Origin: Rhodoluna lacicola
Lineage (GTDB): Bacteria > Actinomycetota > Actinomycetes > Actinomycetales > Microbacteriaceae
Length of the DNA stretch: 64,000 bases
NCBI RefSeq assembly: GCF_000699505.1
Contig: NZ_CP007490.1
Location: 1-64,000 of the forward strand
Direction of reading: 5' to 3'
Position numbers and translations under genes: made by a program. The first letter of the stretch is position 1. Each line of letters begins with the position of its first letter. The notes beneath the pieces were generated by a model. It did not search any database. It saw nothing but the letters and a program-made list of their open reading frames with translations, and had not been told where the DNA came from. This document shows, piece by piece, positions 1-11,405 of this stretch.

Positions 1-1440
1 GTGGATAAAGTTGGGGAAAACGTGGCTGAAGACGATGTAGTTGCCGGACTGTGGCAACAGCTAGTCGCCCAGCTAAATGGCGATGATCGCCTAACCCCGC
101 AGCTTCTTGGCTTTATCAGCCTGGTTGAACCAAAAGGTATTTTGGGCGAGACCCTTTATCTTGAGGTTCCCAACGAACTAACCCGCGAAATGATTCAGCA
201 GCGCATGCGCACCTATATTCAGGAAGCCCTTGCGCCAAACGCCGACTTCGGCGGCCCAACAAACTTTGCCGTGGTGGTTAACCCCGATATCGAGGCTGCC
301 TTTACCCCGGCAACTCCAATAGAGGAACCAATCGCCACGGTTACTCCCATCGGTGCTCCGATAAATTATGCGGAACTTCGCACTGGCGGGCCGGCGACCA
401 ACACTTTTGACACTCGGCTGAACCCAAAGTACACATTTGACTCGTTCGTGACCGGTGGATCTAACCGCTTCGCCCACGCGGCGGCATTTGCGGTGGCCGA
501 AGCCCCGGCCAAGGCTTACAACCCGCTGTTTATCTATGGAAACTCGGGGCTGGGCAAAACTCACCTTTTGCACGCCATTGGTCACTATGCGCTTAGCCTT
601 TACCCGCGAATCAAGGTTCGCTACGTGTCTTCTGAGGAGTTCACCAACGACTTCATTAACGCCATTCAGAACAACAGAACCGTCGACTTCCAGGCAACTT
701 ATAGGGACATTGACGTCCTGCTGATTGACGATATTCAGTTCTTGCAGGGTAAAGACCAGACCCAAGAGGCCTTCTTCCACACCTTCAACACCCTGCACGA
801 TCACAACAAGCAGGTTGTAATTACCTCTGATTTGCCGCCAAAGCAGCTGACTGGCTTTGAGGATCGCATGCTTAGCCGCTTTGAGTGGGGTCTTTTGACC
901 GATATTCAGGCTCCGGAACTTGAGACTCGCATTGCGATTCTGCGTAAAAAGGCCGAAAACGACAAACTCCGCGTACCTGATGACGTACTCGAATACATGG
1001 CGGCCCGTGTTTCTTCAAATATTCGCGAGCTTGAGGGTACTTTGCTGCGTGTGAACGCTTTTGCGGCACTAAACCGCCAGGTAGTTGACATGCAGCTGGT
1101 TCAAACAGTGCTGAAAGATGTAGTTCCCCTCGGTGAAGACTCTGTGGTTGCACCAATTGAAATCATCAACGCTGTGGCGGCCTACTACAAGATCACACCC
1201 GATGACCTTTACGGCCAGAGCCGAATTGCAGCAATCGCGCTAGCCCGCCAGATTGCCATGTACATCTGCCGTGAGCAGACAAACTTGTCGCTACCTAAGA
1301 TTGGCCAGCTATTTGGTGGCCGTGATCACACCACGGTGATGTATGCCCAAAAGAAGATCACCGAGTACATGAACGAACGCCGCTATGTTTACAACCAGGT
1401 GACTGAGATTATTGGCCGAATCAAAGCCGGTCAGCGCTAG
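1..1440 (+). CDS. dnaA: Chromosomal replication initiator DnaA
   Basis: DnaA is the AAA+ ATPase that binds DnaA boxes and melts oriC. The 479-residue product shows the N-terminal DnaB-interacting domain, a variable linker (about 85-140), Walker A GNSGLGKTH at about 180-188, Walker B LLIDDIQF at about 240-247, and the domain IV DNA-binding signature FGGRDHTTVMYAQKKI near 437-452. oriC and dnaN follow directly, the usual actinobacterial order. The GTG at position 1 is the first base of the window, so its ribosome site cannot be seen. A second GTG at 22 is preceded by TTGGGGA and is a credible alternative start. Function certain; start uncertain. Confidence 0.97.
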   Translation: MDKVGENVAEDDVVAGLWQQLVAQLNGDDRLTPQLLGFISLVEPKGILGETLYLEVPNELTREMIQQRMRTYIQEALAPNADFGGPTNFAVVVNPDIEAAFTPATPIEEPIATVTPIGAPINYAELRTGGPATNTFDTRLNPKYTFDSFVTGGSNRFAHAAAFAVAEAPAKAYNPLFIYGNSGLGKTHLLHAIGHYALSLYPRIKVRYVSSEEFTNDFINAIQNNRTVDFQATYRDIDVLLIDDIQFLQGKDQTQEAFFHTFNTLHDHNKQVVITSDLPPKQLTGFEDRMLSRFEWGLLTDIQAPELETRIAILRKKAENDKLRVPDDVLEYMAARVSSNIRELEGTLLRVNAFAALNRQVVDMQLVQTVLKDVVPLGEDSVVAPIEIINAVAAYYKITPDDLYGQSRIAAIALARQIAMYICREQTNLSLPKIGQLFGGRDHTTVMYAQKKITEYMNERRYVYNQVTEIIGRIKAGQR

Positions 1441-1806
1441 AAATCTGAATTTTTTATAAATTCTTTATAAATATCCACATTGGGTACAACCCTGTGGATA
1501 ACTGTGGATAAATCCCTAGTTTCCGTGTAATTCCGTCTATTTGGCTGTGATATCTAGATCGCTAATTCACAACCCCAATAGTTATCCACAGAATAATCCA
1601 CAACTGTGTAAACATCTTTCATCGATGTAGTTCCGTGAGAAACATTGGTAAGTAGTTACTTATCCACATTTTCCACAGGGGTTAATAATGTTGTTTTAAA
1701 TATTTAAATATTTAGCTAACTCATAACTCTTTAGTTGGAATTACAAGAAATTTTGGGCAAAACAATTTATGCCACAATAAACCCCTAACCGAATTTGGGG
1801 AGAATC
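1441..1806. other. oriC: Replication origin oriC between dnaA and dnaN
   Basis: This non-coding stretch holds a dense cluster of DnaA boxes (consensus TTATCCACA). Perfect copies lie at 1493-1501 and 1503-1511 (both on the minus strand, in tandem), 1582-1590 and 1660-1668. One-mismatch copies lie at 1471-1479, 1594-1602 and 1669-1677. An AT-rich run at about 1681-1715, including TTTAAATATTTAAATATTTA, is a likely DNA unwinding element next to the rightmost boxes. The placement between dnaA and dnaN is typical of Actinobacteria. The dnaN promoter must also lie here, but I could not pick it out with confidence. Confidence 0.93.
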
Positions 1807-2949
1807 TTGAAGTTCCAGGTCAATAAAGACGTGCTCAGTGAAGCCGTTTCATTTGCTGTTCGACTATTGCCACAGCGAACCACTTTGCCAATTCTTGGTG
1901 GAATCCTGATTGAAGCAGACGCCAACGCGCTGCGCCTATCGGTGTTTGACTATGAGGTTTCAGCGCAAGCCGAGATCGTGGCCAAGGTGGAAGAGTCCGG
2001 CCGTGTCTTGGTTTCTGGACGACTGCTTTCAGAGATCGCCAGCAAGCTGCCAAATGCCCCGGTTGAATTTGCCACCGATGGCTCCAAGGTCACCGTGAGC
2101 TGTGGCTCAACCAAGTTCTCACTTTTGACCATGCCGGTCGATGAGTACCCAACTCTTCCTGAAATTCCATTGCTGTCTGGCACCATCAGCGGTGAAGCAT
2201 TTGCAAATGCCGTTGGCCAAATTGCAGTTGCCGCGTCGAAAGATGATGTGACCCCGGTGCTTACCGGCGTGCAAATTGAAGCCAGTGAAAAGACTTTGTC
2301 ATTCGTAGCTACAGACCGATACCGCGTTGCTCTTTGTGAAGCAGCATGGAACGGATCAAAAGACGCAGATGGTTCAGTTGCTTTGGTACCTGCCCGCACA
2401 CTGCAAGAAGTTGCAAAGACTTTTGGCAACCAGGGTGACATTCAAATTTCAATCGCCAAGAGCGATGATCGCGAAATGATTGCTTTCAAAGCTAACAACC
2501 GTTCAGTTACCTCGTTGTTGCTGAAAGGAAACTTTCCTCCGGTGAAATCTTTGTTCCCTGCCGAGATTGAGAACTACGCGGTAGTTGCTACTCAGGATCT
2601 TATTGATTCAACTCGTCGTGTCTCTCTAGTGCTTGAGCGCGAGGCTCCACTGCGTTACTCATTTGACGATGGCAAAGTTTCTATGGAAGCTACCGGAAAC
2701 GAAACTGCCCAAGCTTCTGAAAATATTTCTGCCGAGCTAGAGGGTAAAGAAATTGTGGTCTCTCTAAAGCCGCAGTTCCTGATTGATGGACTTGCCGGCG
2801 TGCACAGCGAATTTGTGAAGATCGCTTTTACCAACAACGAGAACCCAAATAAGCCGGGTCCGGTTTTGATTTCGTCACACGGTTCAAAAGAAAAGACTGC
2901 CGCGGATTCTTACCGCTACCTATTGCAGCCAAATCTTTTGGTTCGCTAG
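1807..2949 (+). CDS. dnaN: DNA polymerase III sliding clamp, beta subunit
   Basis: The ring-shaped beta clamp tethers DNA polymerase III to DNA. The product (380 aa) has the three-repeat clamp length and the expected start MKFQVNKDVLSEAV, close to actinobacterial DnaN N-termini. I place the start at TTG 1807 rather than the upstream in-frame TTG at 1795: the bases GGGGAGA at 1797-1803 make a good Shine-Dalgarno site for 1807, and family members begin with MKF. Other clamp features are LLPQRTTLPILGGI near the N-terminus and a C-terminal strand ending in YLLQPNLLVR. It lies between oriC and recF and is probably the first gene of a dnaN-recF-DUF721 transcript. Confidence 0.97.
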   Translation: MKFQVNKDVLSEAVSFAVRLLPQRTTLPILGGILIEADANALRLSVFDYEVSAQAEIVAKVEESGRVLVSGRLLSEIASKLPNAPVEFATDGSKVTVSCGSTKFSLLTMPVDEYPTLPEIPLLSGTISGEAFANAVGQIAVAASKDDVTPVLTGVQIEASEKTLSFVATDRYRVALCEAAWNGSKDADGSVALVPARTLQEVAKTFGNQGDIQISIAKSDDREMIAFKANNRSVTSLLLKGNFPPVKSLFPAEIENYAVVATQDLIDSTRRVSLVLEREAPLRYSFDDGKVSMEATGNETAQASENISAELEGKEIVVSLKPQFLIDGLAGVHSEFVKIAFTNNENPNKPGPVLISSHGSKEKTAADSYRYLLQPNLLVR

Positions 2950-3004
2950 TTAGCAATAACTAGGGCAAAATTACAAAAATCTGAGTCGAAGGGGCTGACG
3001 CGAG

Positions 3005-4186
3005 ATGTTAATTAAGCATCTTTCGTTAGCCCATTTTCGTAACTACGAGAACGCGGAAGTTGAATTACAAAAAGGTGTGAATCTTTTTGTTGGTCCAAAC
3101 GGTCAAGGCAAAACAAATCTTGCGGAAGCAATTAGATATTTGTCGACTCTTTCTTCGCACCGTGTGGCCGGCTACATACCAATGATCAAGCAGGGTGCAG
3201 CCCAGGCAGTTGTTCGTGCACTTGCATCATTTGATGACCGCGATGTTTTGCTTGAACTGGAATTAAATCGCGACAACCCAAACAAGGCACGTGTTAATAA
3301 ATCGCCCGCGCAAAAAGTGCGCGACATTTTGGGTTACGTAAATTCAGTGACCTTTGCGCCGGAAGACCTAGACATCATCAAGCGCGACCCAAGTAATCGC
3401 CGTGCTTTCATTGACGAACTTGTAGTTCAGGTGTGGCCAAGATTTGCTGGCGTGTATGGCGATTATGAACGCGTGCTGAAACAACGAAACACACTTTTAA
3501 AAACCGCGCGCCAAACTGGCGCTAAAGGCTCCGCGCTGTCGACCCTGGATGCCTGGGATCAATCACTGGTTTCCTACGGCTCAGAAATTATTGCCGCGCG
3601 AGTTGATTTGATTGAACGACTTCGCCCCCACTTATTTGCCGCTTACCAATCAATTGCGATTGCCAACAACGAGCCAAAGATTTTGATTAAGTCATCTTTA
3701 CTGAGCGCAACTGTTGCGCACTACCTGGACGAAGATGAAAGTTCCGAGTTTGCCGAAGCGGAATTCTTGAACACTGGCGATCGCGCCGAGATTGAAGAAT
3801 TGTTCCGCCTGAAATTACAAAGTGTGCGCAACAAAGAGCTAGAGCGCGGAATTACATTAGTTGGCCCGCACCGCGATGATTTGGTGTTGCTGCTTGGATC
3901 ACTGCCGGCAAAGGGTTATGCGTCGCACGGCGAATCATGGTCTTACGCACTTGCACTTCGTTTGGCATCGATTGCACTGCTTCGCGCAGAAACCAGAAGC
4001 GGCGACCCAATTTTAATTTTGGACGACGTGTTCGCCGAGCTTGATGCTGGCCGCCGCGAACGCTTGGCCCAAATGGTTAAAGAAAACGAGCAGGTACTTA
4101 TTACCGCTGCCGTTGCTGAAGACATTCCAAAAGATTTGATCGCCACCGTGTTTCACGTGAAAGCCGGGGTGGTCACGAGTGAATAA
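3005..4186 (+). CDS. recF: DNA replication and repair protein RecF
   Basis: RecF is an SMC-like ATPase that helps load RecA at single-strand gaps behind stalled forks. The 393-residue product begins MLIKHLSLAHFRNYENAEV, has Walker A GPNGQGKTN at about 30-38, the RecF-type SHGESWSYALALRL signature segment near 303-320 and Walker B ILILDDVFAELD near 333-344. It starts 55 bp after dnaN and overlaps the following DUF721 gene by 8 bp, which suggests translational coupling. Family, length and context all agree. Confidence 0.96.
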   Translation: MLIKHLSLAHFRNYENAEVELQKGVNLFVGPNGQGKTNLAEAIRYLSTLSSHRVAGYIPMIKQGAAQAVVRALASFDDRDVLLELELNRDNPNKARVNKSPAQKVRDILGYVNSVTFAPEDLDIIKRDPSNRRAFIDELVVQVWPRFAGVYGDYERVLKQRNTLLKTARQTGAKGSALSTLDAWDQSLVSYGSEIIAARVDLIERLRPHLFAAYQSIAIANNEPKILIKSSLLSATVAHYLDEDESSEFAEAEFLNTGDRAEIEELFRLKLQSVRNKELERGITLVGPHRDDLVLLLGSLPAKGYASHGESWSYALALRLASIALLRAETRSGDPILILDDVFAELDAGRRERLAQMVKENEQVLITAAVAEDIPKDLIATVFHVKAGVVTSE

Positions 4187-4706
4187 TTCGAACTCGCCTA
4201 GCGACGAAAACAAGGGCCAGGAATCCCCACAGGATTTTGCCCAAGAGTTCTACTGGAAGATGCGCGAGGCCATCACCGGCCGACTAAGCCGAGACGCCAA
4301 GAGGATTGCCGAAAAAGAGCAAAAGGCCAACTCGCGCCCGTTTGAAAAAGGTCGCGATTTTGTAAAGGGCGGCGATGCCATCGATGGTTTGATGAAGGCC
4401 TTCCGCTGGGAGAGCCAGCTGGCCGAGGCCGACCTTTTCAATAAGTGGGCCGAGATCGTGGGCGACACCAATGCTGCCAGCAGTCAGCCTGAGACCCTGA
4501 CCAGCGGAACCCTCACGATTCGCTGCAAATCAACTGCCTGGGCCACCCAGCTGCGCCTGATGCAGGCCCAGATCCTGGAGAAGATCAATGCGGCCTATCC
4601 CGAGGTTGATATCAAGGCCTTGAAGATGCTTGGACCGGATGCTCCGAGTTGGAAAAAGGGCCCACGCTCTGTACCGGGCCGTGGCCCGCGCGATACCTAC
4701 GGATAG
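4179..4706 (+). CDS. DUF721 (DciA-like) protein
   Basis: This 175-residue protein belongs to the DUF721 family usually found between recF and gyrB in Actinobacteria. The family is related to DciA, which assists the replicative helicase in bacteria without DnaC. The conserved part runs from about residue 65 to 160: a W-E-I-V-G element (KWAEIVGDTNAA), then GTLTIRCKSTAWATQLRLMQAQILEKIN. The start is GTG 4179, inside the end of recF. The N-terminal 60 residues are charged and low in complexity. A role in helicase loading is inferred from the family, not shown by this sequence. Confidence 0.85.
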   Translation: MNNSNSPSDENKGQESPQDFAQEFYWKMREAITGRLSRDAKRIAEKEQKANSRPFEKGRDFVKGGDAIDGLMKAFRWESQLAEADLFNKWAEIVGDTNAASSQPETLTSGTLTIRCKSTAWATQLRLMQAQILEKINAAYPEVDIKALKMLGPDAPSWKKGPRSVPGRGPRDTYG

Positions 4707-4709
4707 AAA

Positions 4710-5897
4710 TTAATCCAGAGCTTTTGCGCGCTGTTTCAAAAATGCTGCGACGTCGTAATTTTGATCGCGCCTAAATGGCAGTGCGCCAGAAATAATTTGA
4801 TCGGGCAAGTCGGCAAGAGTGGCAAGTTGCTCTGTGATTACAGCCTCTGCGGCTTTTCTAGAAACCCCAAGTTCCCCAGCTGCTTCAACCAAAAGCGATC
4901 TTGACCAGTTAGTGGTCAACTCGTTGATCGCCAGGGCCATGGTGCGATCTTCGTAGTATCGGGTGCAGAGCAAATCGTAGGCAGGTGAAACTCGCCACTC
5001 GCCGGAATCAGATTCCAGCACAGAGAAATTCTTGGCGTGTGCGTCACCGTTGCCAATGAGCCAGTTGAAAATAAGTTGTTTAAAGAGTTCGTAGCCGGCA
5101 ACCATCGAAGCCGGGCAAAGCGAGGCCAGCCCCTTGGCCATTTGCAGAAAATCAATGTTGTATTTGTCTGCCGGGTAAAGATTCGCCACCTGGCAACCGT
5201 CCTCGGCTGCTAACAACTGCTTGCCTTGCTTGGTTGCTAAGCGGTCAAAGCGTTCCAACAACAAAGCGGGTTGCCCTTGACCATCGATCAACAATTTGTG
5301 ATTCGCGACCTTGATTCCACATTTTTTTGCGAGACCCAAAAAATACGCCTCGTTCTCGACCGCAAAGGGAACATCGGTGGGGTTTAGTTTCAACATGTAA
5401 TCCACGTTTGCCATTCGCGCGCGGGCATTCAACATCTTGCTGGATAGTTTGTCTTGAACTCCGGGAATGCCAGTTGGTTTGGCGCCTTTGAATCGCTCGC
5501 GAATTTCTGAAAATGAGATTTCCGCGAGATCGTTAGGAAGCATCAGCGACTCACGCTCTGTTGCTGGGTTGGCGCCCGGGGCTAAGACCTGAACATCACC
5601 AATCAAATCTGCACCGATTTCCAGCAGCAAACCAAGGTCATCACTAAGGGAGGTCTTTAGGCGGTCGCTGATGGCGTTTAGTCGACGGCCCTCTGGTAGT
5701 AGCCCGGCAAAGTATGCCGGAGCTGCGCTGCCGCTCAGTAGCAAGGGTTCAGACGTGCGCGGCAAGGTAGTGGCGACTGGCTGACCACCAGAGGCCAGGT
5801 AGGCGTCGTCGTATTGAAACTTGATGTTGCCGCCCTGGCTGCTTAGCGTTGCCGCGAGCACACCCTTTTTGTAGACGAGGCCAAGCTGCTTATTCAT
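4710..5897 (-). CDS. hipA: HipA-like Ser/Thr kinase toxin
   Basis: HipA-type toxins are kinases that inactivate targets such as glutamyl-tRNA synthetase and drive growth arrest. The roughly 395-residue product has the HipA N-terminal domain, a glycine-rich loop TGIPGVQDKLS (about 145-155), the ligand segment YMLKLNPTD, the catalytic motif IGNGDAHAKNFSV, and SPAYDLL as metal-binding loop. I prefer ATG 5897, which overlaps the hipB stop, to the TTG at 5906. It is convergent with DUF721, 3 bp apart, and follows the antitoxin gene. The residue matching the autophosphorylated Ser150 of E. coli HipA appears to be Gly here, judged by eye. Family assignment is firm; toxicity is inferred. Confidence 0.92.
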   Translation of the reverse strand: MNKQLGLVYKKGVLAATLSSQGGNIKFQYDDAYLASGGQPVATTLPRTSEPLLLSGSAAPAYFAGLLPEGRRLNAISDRLKTSLSDDLGLLLEIGADLIGDVQVLAPGANPATERESLMLPNDLAEISFSEIRERFKGAKPTGIPGVQDKLSSKMLNARARMANVDYMLKLNPTDVPFAVENEAYFLGLAKKCGIKVANHKLLIDGQGQPALLLERFDRLATKQGKQLLAAEDGCQVANLYPADKYNIDFLQMAKGLASLCPASMVAGYELFKQLIFNWLIGNGDAHAKNFSVLESDSGEWRVSPAYDLLCTRYYEDRTMALAINELTTNWSRSLLVEAAGELGVSRKAAEAVITEQLATLADLPDQIISGALPFRRDQNYDVAAFLKQRAKALD

Positions 5898-6114
5898 TAG
5901 TTGCAAGTTCTAACTTGAGACTGAGGCCAAGCGTTGAAATTACTAACAGCATGCGATCTAGAGCAACAGTGGCCTTACCGTTTTCTAAATTGTGAATAAA
6001 ACTAGATGAAACCCCAGCTAAGTCAGCGAGCTCAATTTGGGTAATTCCCAGCTGTTGTCGACGTTTTTTTATTGCAGACGCAAAACCTAAAACCGAGTCA
6101 TTAATATCGCTCAA
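5890..6114 (-). CDS. hipB: HipB-like XRE-family antitoxin
   Basis: This 74-residue protein is a single helix-turn-helix domain of Xre/Cro type: IKKRRQQLGITQIELADLAGVSSSFIHNLENGKATVALDRMLLVISTLGLSLKLEL. HipB proteins bind the cognate HipA and repress their own promoter. The start is TTG at 6114, with TGAGG a few bases upstream as ribosome site. The gene overlaps hipA by 8 bp, the normal antitoxin-first arrangement. Candidate operators lie just upstream: a perfect palindrome at 6129-6142 and a related site at 6193-6200. Confidence 0.9.
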   Translation of the reverse strand: MSDINDSVLGFASAIKKRRQQLGITQIELADLAGVSSSFIHNLENGKATVALDRMLLVISTLGLSLKLELATNE

Positions 6115-6128
6115 AATGGCCTCATTTT

Positions 6129-6142
6129 TATTCGTTCGAATA
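6129..6142. promoter_or_regulatory. Candidate HipB operator palindrome
   Basis: TATTCG-TT-CGAATA is a perfect 6-bp inverted repeat with a 2-bp spacer, starting 15 bp upstream of the hipB TTG. The core TCGTTCGA (6132-6139) recurs in reverse complement at 6193-6200, about six helical turns away. Position and symmetry fit autoregulation by the XRE antitoxin. No binding data are visible in sequence. Confidence 0.5.
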
Positions 6143-6222
6143 GATTATGGATAGATTACGTCAGAAAAAACGCTTAAACAAGGATTATTTACTCGAACGA
6201 CAAAATTCAAGCGAAATCGGGG

Positions 6223-6231
6223 TTATCCACA
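6223..6231 (+). promoter_or_regulatory. Perfect DnaA box upstream of gyrB
   Basis: TTATCCACA matches the DnaA-box consensus used in the oriC cluster. It lies 177 bp upstream of the gyrB start, between hipB and gyrB, outside the origin. It could let DnaA affect gyrB or hipBA transcription, or it could be chance. Confidence 0.45.
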
Positions 6232-6248
6232 AGTTCGCCGACGGGCCT

Positions 6249-6273
6249 ATATCCCGCATAAATACTGGGATAT
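6249..6273. promoter_or_regulatory. Inverted repeat in gyrB upstream region
   Basis: ATATCCC (6249-6255) and GGGATAT (6267-6273) form a perfect 7-bp inverted repeat with an 11-bp spacer. The arms contain TATCC/GGATA, the half-sites of the E. coli HipB operator as I recall it, though the spacing here is larger (13 rather than 8 bp between those half-sites). It may be an operator for gyrB or hipBA. The rest of 6115-6408 holds the gyrB leader with a TAGGAG ribosome site at 6391-6396. Confidence 0.4.
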
Positions 6274-6393
6274 TGGCATTTCCGAGTGGTAAAAATTGTC
6301 TGCCCGGCGGGGTAGAATTTGGGTAGTTAATCACCCCGAAAATCAGTCGCTCGGACGAGCGCATTTCTATAGGGCCTAACTACCGAGAATTAG

Positions 6394-8388
<1,995 letters not shown>

Positions 8389-8402
8389 GAGCGGGGGAAA
8401 TC

Positions 8403-10946
8403 ATGGCAGAAGAAACTACAAATTCATCAGGTCTTGTAGACCGAATCGAGCAGGTCGACCTACAGGTCGAAATGCAGCGCTCATACCTTGACTACGCAAT
8501 GAGCGTTATCGTGGGCCGTGCTTTGCCAGACGTTCGCGATGGTCTAAAGCCAGTTCACCGCCGCGTGATCTACGCGATGTTTGACGGTGGTTACCGCCCA
8601 GACAAGCAGTTCTCAAAGTGCTCACGCGTTGTTGGTGACGTTATGGGTCAGTTCCACCCCCACGGTGACAGCGCCATTTACGACACCATGGTTCGCCTTA
8701 CCCAGGACTGGAACCTGCGCTACCCACTTATCAGCGGCCAGGGAAACTTTGGTTCACCCGGTAACGACCCAGCGGCGGCCCCGCGATACACCGAGTGCCG
8801 CATGGCACCACTGGCCATGGAAATGGTTCGCGACATCGACGAAGAGACCGTTGACTTCCAAGACAACTACGACGGCCGCACCCAGGAACCAACCGTGCTG
8901 CCTTCGCGAATTCCAAACCTTTTGGTTAACGGATCTATTGGTATTGCAGTTGGTATGGCTACCAACATTCCGCCGCACAACCTTCGCGAGGTTGCCGCCG
9001 GTGCCGAGTGGTACCTAAAGAATCCAGAAGCAACCGATGAAGAACTGCTTGCAGCACTTATCGAGCGCATCAAGGGCCCAGACTTTCCAACCGGCGCACA
9101 CATTCTTGGTCGCAAGGGAATTGAAGAGGCGTACCGAACCGGTCGTGGATCAATCACCATGCGCGCGATTGTTAACGTTGAAGAACTAAACGGCCGCACC
9201 TGCTTGGTAGTTACCGAACTTCCTTACCAGGTAAACCCAGACAACCTTGCAGAAAAAATTGCTGGGCTAGTTAAAGAAGGCAAGCTTCAGGGCATCGCGG
9301 ATATTCGCGATGAGACATCGGGTCGTACCGGTCAGCGTTTGGTCATTGTCCTCAAAAAGGACGCGGTGGCCCGCGTTGTGCTTAACAACCTTTACAAGTT
9401 GACACCGCTGCAAGAAAACTTCAGCGCCAACATGTTGGCACTTGTTGATGGCGTGCCTCGCACACTGGCACTAAACGGATTCGTTAAGTACTGGGTTGAG
9501 CACCAGGTTGAAGTAATTGTTCGCCGCACTCAGTACCGTTTGCGCAAGGCAGAAGAACGCGCACACATTTTGCGCGGTTACCTAAAGGCGCTCGATGCAC
9601 TTGACGCAGTAATCGCTTTGATTCGCAAGAGCCCAACAGTTGATGAAGCTCGCGATGGCTTGATGCAGCTTTTGTCTATTGACGAACTACAGGCTCGCGC
9701 AATTCTTAACATGCAGTTGCGTCAGCTTGCGGCTCTTGAGCGCCAGAAGATTATTGATGAAGCTGCTGAACTTGAAGCGCAAATCATTGACTTCAAGGCA
9801 ATCATTGCTAGCCCAGAGCGTCAGCGCACAATCATCAGTGAAGAACTTGCCGAAGTTGTTGAGAAGCACGGCGATGACCGACGCACTCAGATTGTTGCCG
9901 GCGGCGAAGGCGATGTTCAGACCGAGGATCTAATTCCTGAAGAAGAGATGGTTATCTCACTTACTCGCGGTGGTTACATCAAGCGCACTAAGAGTGACAA
10001 CTATCGTTCACAGCACCGCGGCGGTAAGGGCGTGAAGGGTGCAAACCTTCGTGCCGACGACGTAGTGGAACACTTCTTTGTAACCACCACGCACCACTGG
10101 TTGTTGTTCTTCACCGATAAGGGCCGCGTTTACCGCACCAAGGCATACGAAGTTCAAGAAGCTGGTCGCGATGCAAAGGGACAGCACGTTGCTAACTTGC
10201 TAGCCATGCAACCCGATGAAAAGGTTGCTGCGGTTCTAGACATTAGCGATTACCAGGCTGCTCCTTACCTAGTGCTGGCAACCAAGAGTGGTCTTGTAAA
10301 GAAGACCGCACTTGATGCTTATGACACTGCTCGCACCGGCGGCATCATCGCAATTAAGTTGCGCGATGGCGACGAGGTAGTTTCTGCAGTGCTTGCATCA
10401 GAGACCGATGACCTACTACTTGTTTCACACAAGGGCATGTCAATCCGATTCTCGAACAGCGATGAATCCCTTCGTCCAATGGGTCGCGATACCTCTGGAA
10501 ATATCGGTATGAATTTCCGAAAGGATGACTACCTGCTTTCGGCAAGCGTGATTAACGACGTGGAAGATTCGTTTGTGTTTGTGGTGACTGAGGGCGGCTA
10601 TGCAAAGCGCACAGAGGTTTCGCAATACCGACCACAAAACCGTGGCGGCCTTGGAATCAAGGTGGCCAAGCTTGAAGAGAAGCGCGGCGATGTTGTTGGA
10701 GCGATTATTGTTGCCGAAGACGACGAAGTTCTTGTAGTTTTGGCCAGCGGTAAGGTTGTGAGATCTGCAGTAAGTGGTGTTCCGGCTAAGGGCCGCGACA
10801 CCATGGGTGTGGTTTTTGCTCGCTTTGCCGATGACGATAGCGTTATTGGTCTAGCCAAGAACACCGAGAGAAACTTGGAGTCTGCTACAGAAGCGCAAGA
10901 CGCTACTGTAGATGAATCAAGCGAAACTGAAGGAGTAACTGAATGA
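8403..10946 (+). CDS. gyrA: DNA gyrase subunit A
   Basis: GyrA carries the breakage-reunion activity of gyrase. The 847-residue product shows [24 protein letters not shown] at about 32-55, the catalytic tyrosine in [10 protein letters not shown] near 127, and six C-terminal beta-pinwheel repeats with the GyrA box [10 protein letters not shown]. In the quinolone-determining segment [14 protein letters not shown], the positions matching E. coli Ser83 and Asp87 are Ser and Asp, the sensitive type. A GGGGGAA ribosome site precedes the ATG. The stop overlaps the DUF3566 start by 4 bp. The C-terminus has a short acidic tail. Confidence 0.98.
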   Translation: MAEETTNSSGLVDRIEQVDLQVEMQRSYLDYAMSVIVGRALPDVRDGLKPVHRRVIYAMFDGGYRPDKQFSKCSRVVGDVMGQFHPHGDSAIYDTMVRLTQDWNLRYPLISGQGNFGSPGNDPAAAPRYTECRMAPLAMEMVRDIDEETVDFQDNYDGRTQEPTVLPSRIPNLLVNGSIGIAVGMATNIPPHNLREVAAGAEWYLKNPEATDEELLAALIERIKGPDFPTGAHILGRKGIEEAYRTGRGSITMRAIVNVEELNGRTCLVVTELPYQVNPDNLAEKIAGLVKEGKLQGIADIRDETSGRTGQRLVIVLKKDAVARVVLNNLYKLTPLQENFSANMLALVDGVPRTLALNGFVKYWVEHQVEVIVRRTQYRLRKAEERAHILRGYLKALDALDAVIALIRKSPTVDEARDGLMQLLSIDELQARAILNMQLRQLAALERQKIIDEAAELEAQIIDFKAIIASPERQRTIISEELAEVVEKHGDDRRTQIVAGGEGDVQTEDLIPEEEMVISLTRGGYIKRTKSDNYRSQHRGGKGVKGANLRADDVVEHFFVTTTHHWLLFFTDKGRVYRTKAYEVQEAGRDAKGQHVANLLAMQPDEKVAAVLDISDYQAAPYLVLATKSGLVKKTALDAYDTARTGGIIAIKLRDGDEVVSAVLASETDDLLLVSHKGMSIRFSNSDESLRPMGRDTSGNIGMNFRKDDYLLSASVINDVEDSFVFVVTEGGYAKRTEVSQYRPQNRGGLGIKVAKLEEKRGDVVGAIIVAEDDEVLVVLASGKVVRSAVSGVPAKGRDTMGVVFARFADDDSVIGLAKNTERNLESATEAQDATVDESSETEGVTE

Positions 10947-11356
10947 GCCTTTTCGCCCGCGCAAAGCGCAACATTCCGCCAGTCAAGCAGGTAAAGCTCA
11001 AGCTGGTTCACATTGACTTCTGGTCTGCAGTTAAGACTGGTCTTCTAGTGACCACCGCAACCGGCATTGCAACTATCGTTGCGTTCTTCCTAATCTGGTT
11101 GCTGGTTTCTCAGACCGGCCTATTCGGCTCACTATCTACCCTGGTAAACAGCGTGATTGGTGGTGGCGCCGGTGCTTCGCAGCAGGGCGTTGACGTGGCT
11201 CAGACCCTTAGCCTGCCTAGAGTGATGTCTTTTGCCTTCACCGTTTCACTTTTCAACTTAGTTTTGGGCACCGCCCTGGTTGGCATCAGCGCATTGATCT
11301 TCAATGTGATTGGTCGCCTAACAGGTGGTATCTCAATCGGCTTTACGAACAACTAA
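10943..11356 (+). CDS. DUF3566 membrane protein
   Basis: This 137-residue membrane protein is the DUF3566 member regularly found after gyrA in Actinobacteria. A basic N-terminus with [19 protein letters not shown] leads into a first membrane helix (about 33-58); a second lies at about 92-120 ([27 protein letters not shown]). The ending GGISIGF is typical of the family. It overlaps gyrA through ATGA, so it is translationally coupled. Its function is not known; the link with gyrase is only by neighbourhood. Confidence 0.88.
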   Translation: MSLFARAKRNIPPVKQVKLKLVHIDFWSAVKTGLLVTTATGIATIVAFFLIWLLVSQTGLFGSLSTLVNSVIGGGAGASQQGVDVAQTLSLPRVMSFAFTVSLFNLVLGTALVGISALIFNVIGRLTGGISIGFTNN

Positions 11357-11362
11357 GTTGGT

Positions 11363-11391
11363 TTGATTCAGTGAACTTTTTCGTGTAAAGT
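11363..11391 (+). promoter_or_regulatory. Promoter of tRNA-Ile
   Basis: TTGATT (11363-11368) and TAAAGT (11386-11391) are spaced by exactly 17 bp, a good sigma-70-like match. Transcription would begin close to the tRNA 5' end at 11406. It starts 7 bp after the DUF3566 stop codon. Confidence 0.6.
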
Positions 11392-11405
11392 CGGAAAGGT
11401 TCTAC

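Noticed and set aside
178-804. Minus-strand open frame of about 208 codons inside dnaA
   Set aside because: It lies opposite highly conserved dnaA sequence and shows no motif or ribosome site.
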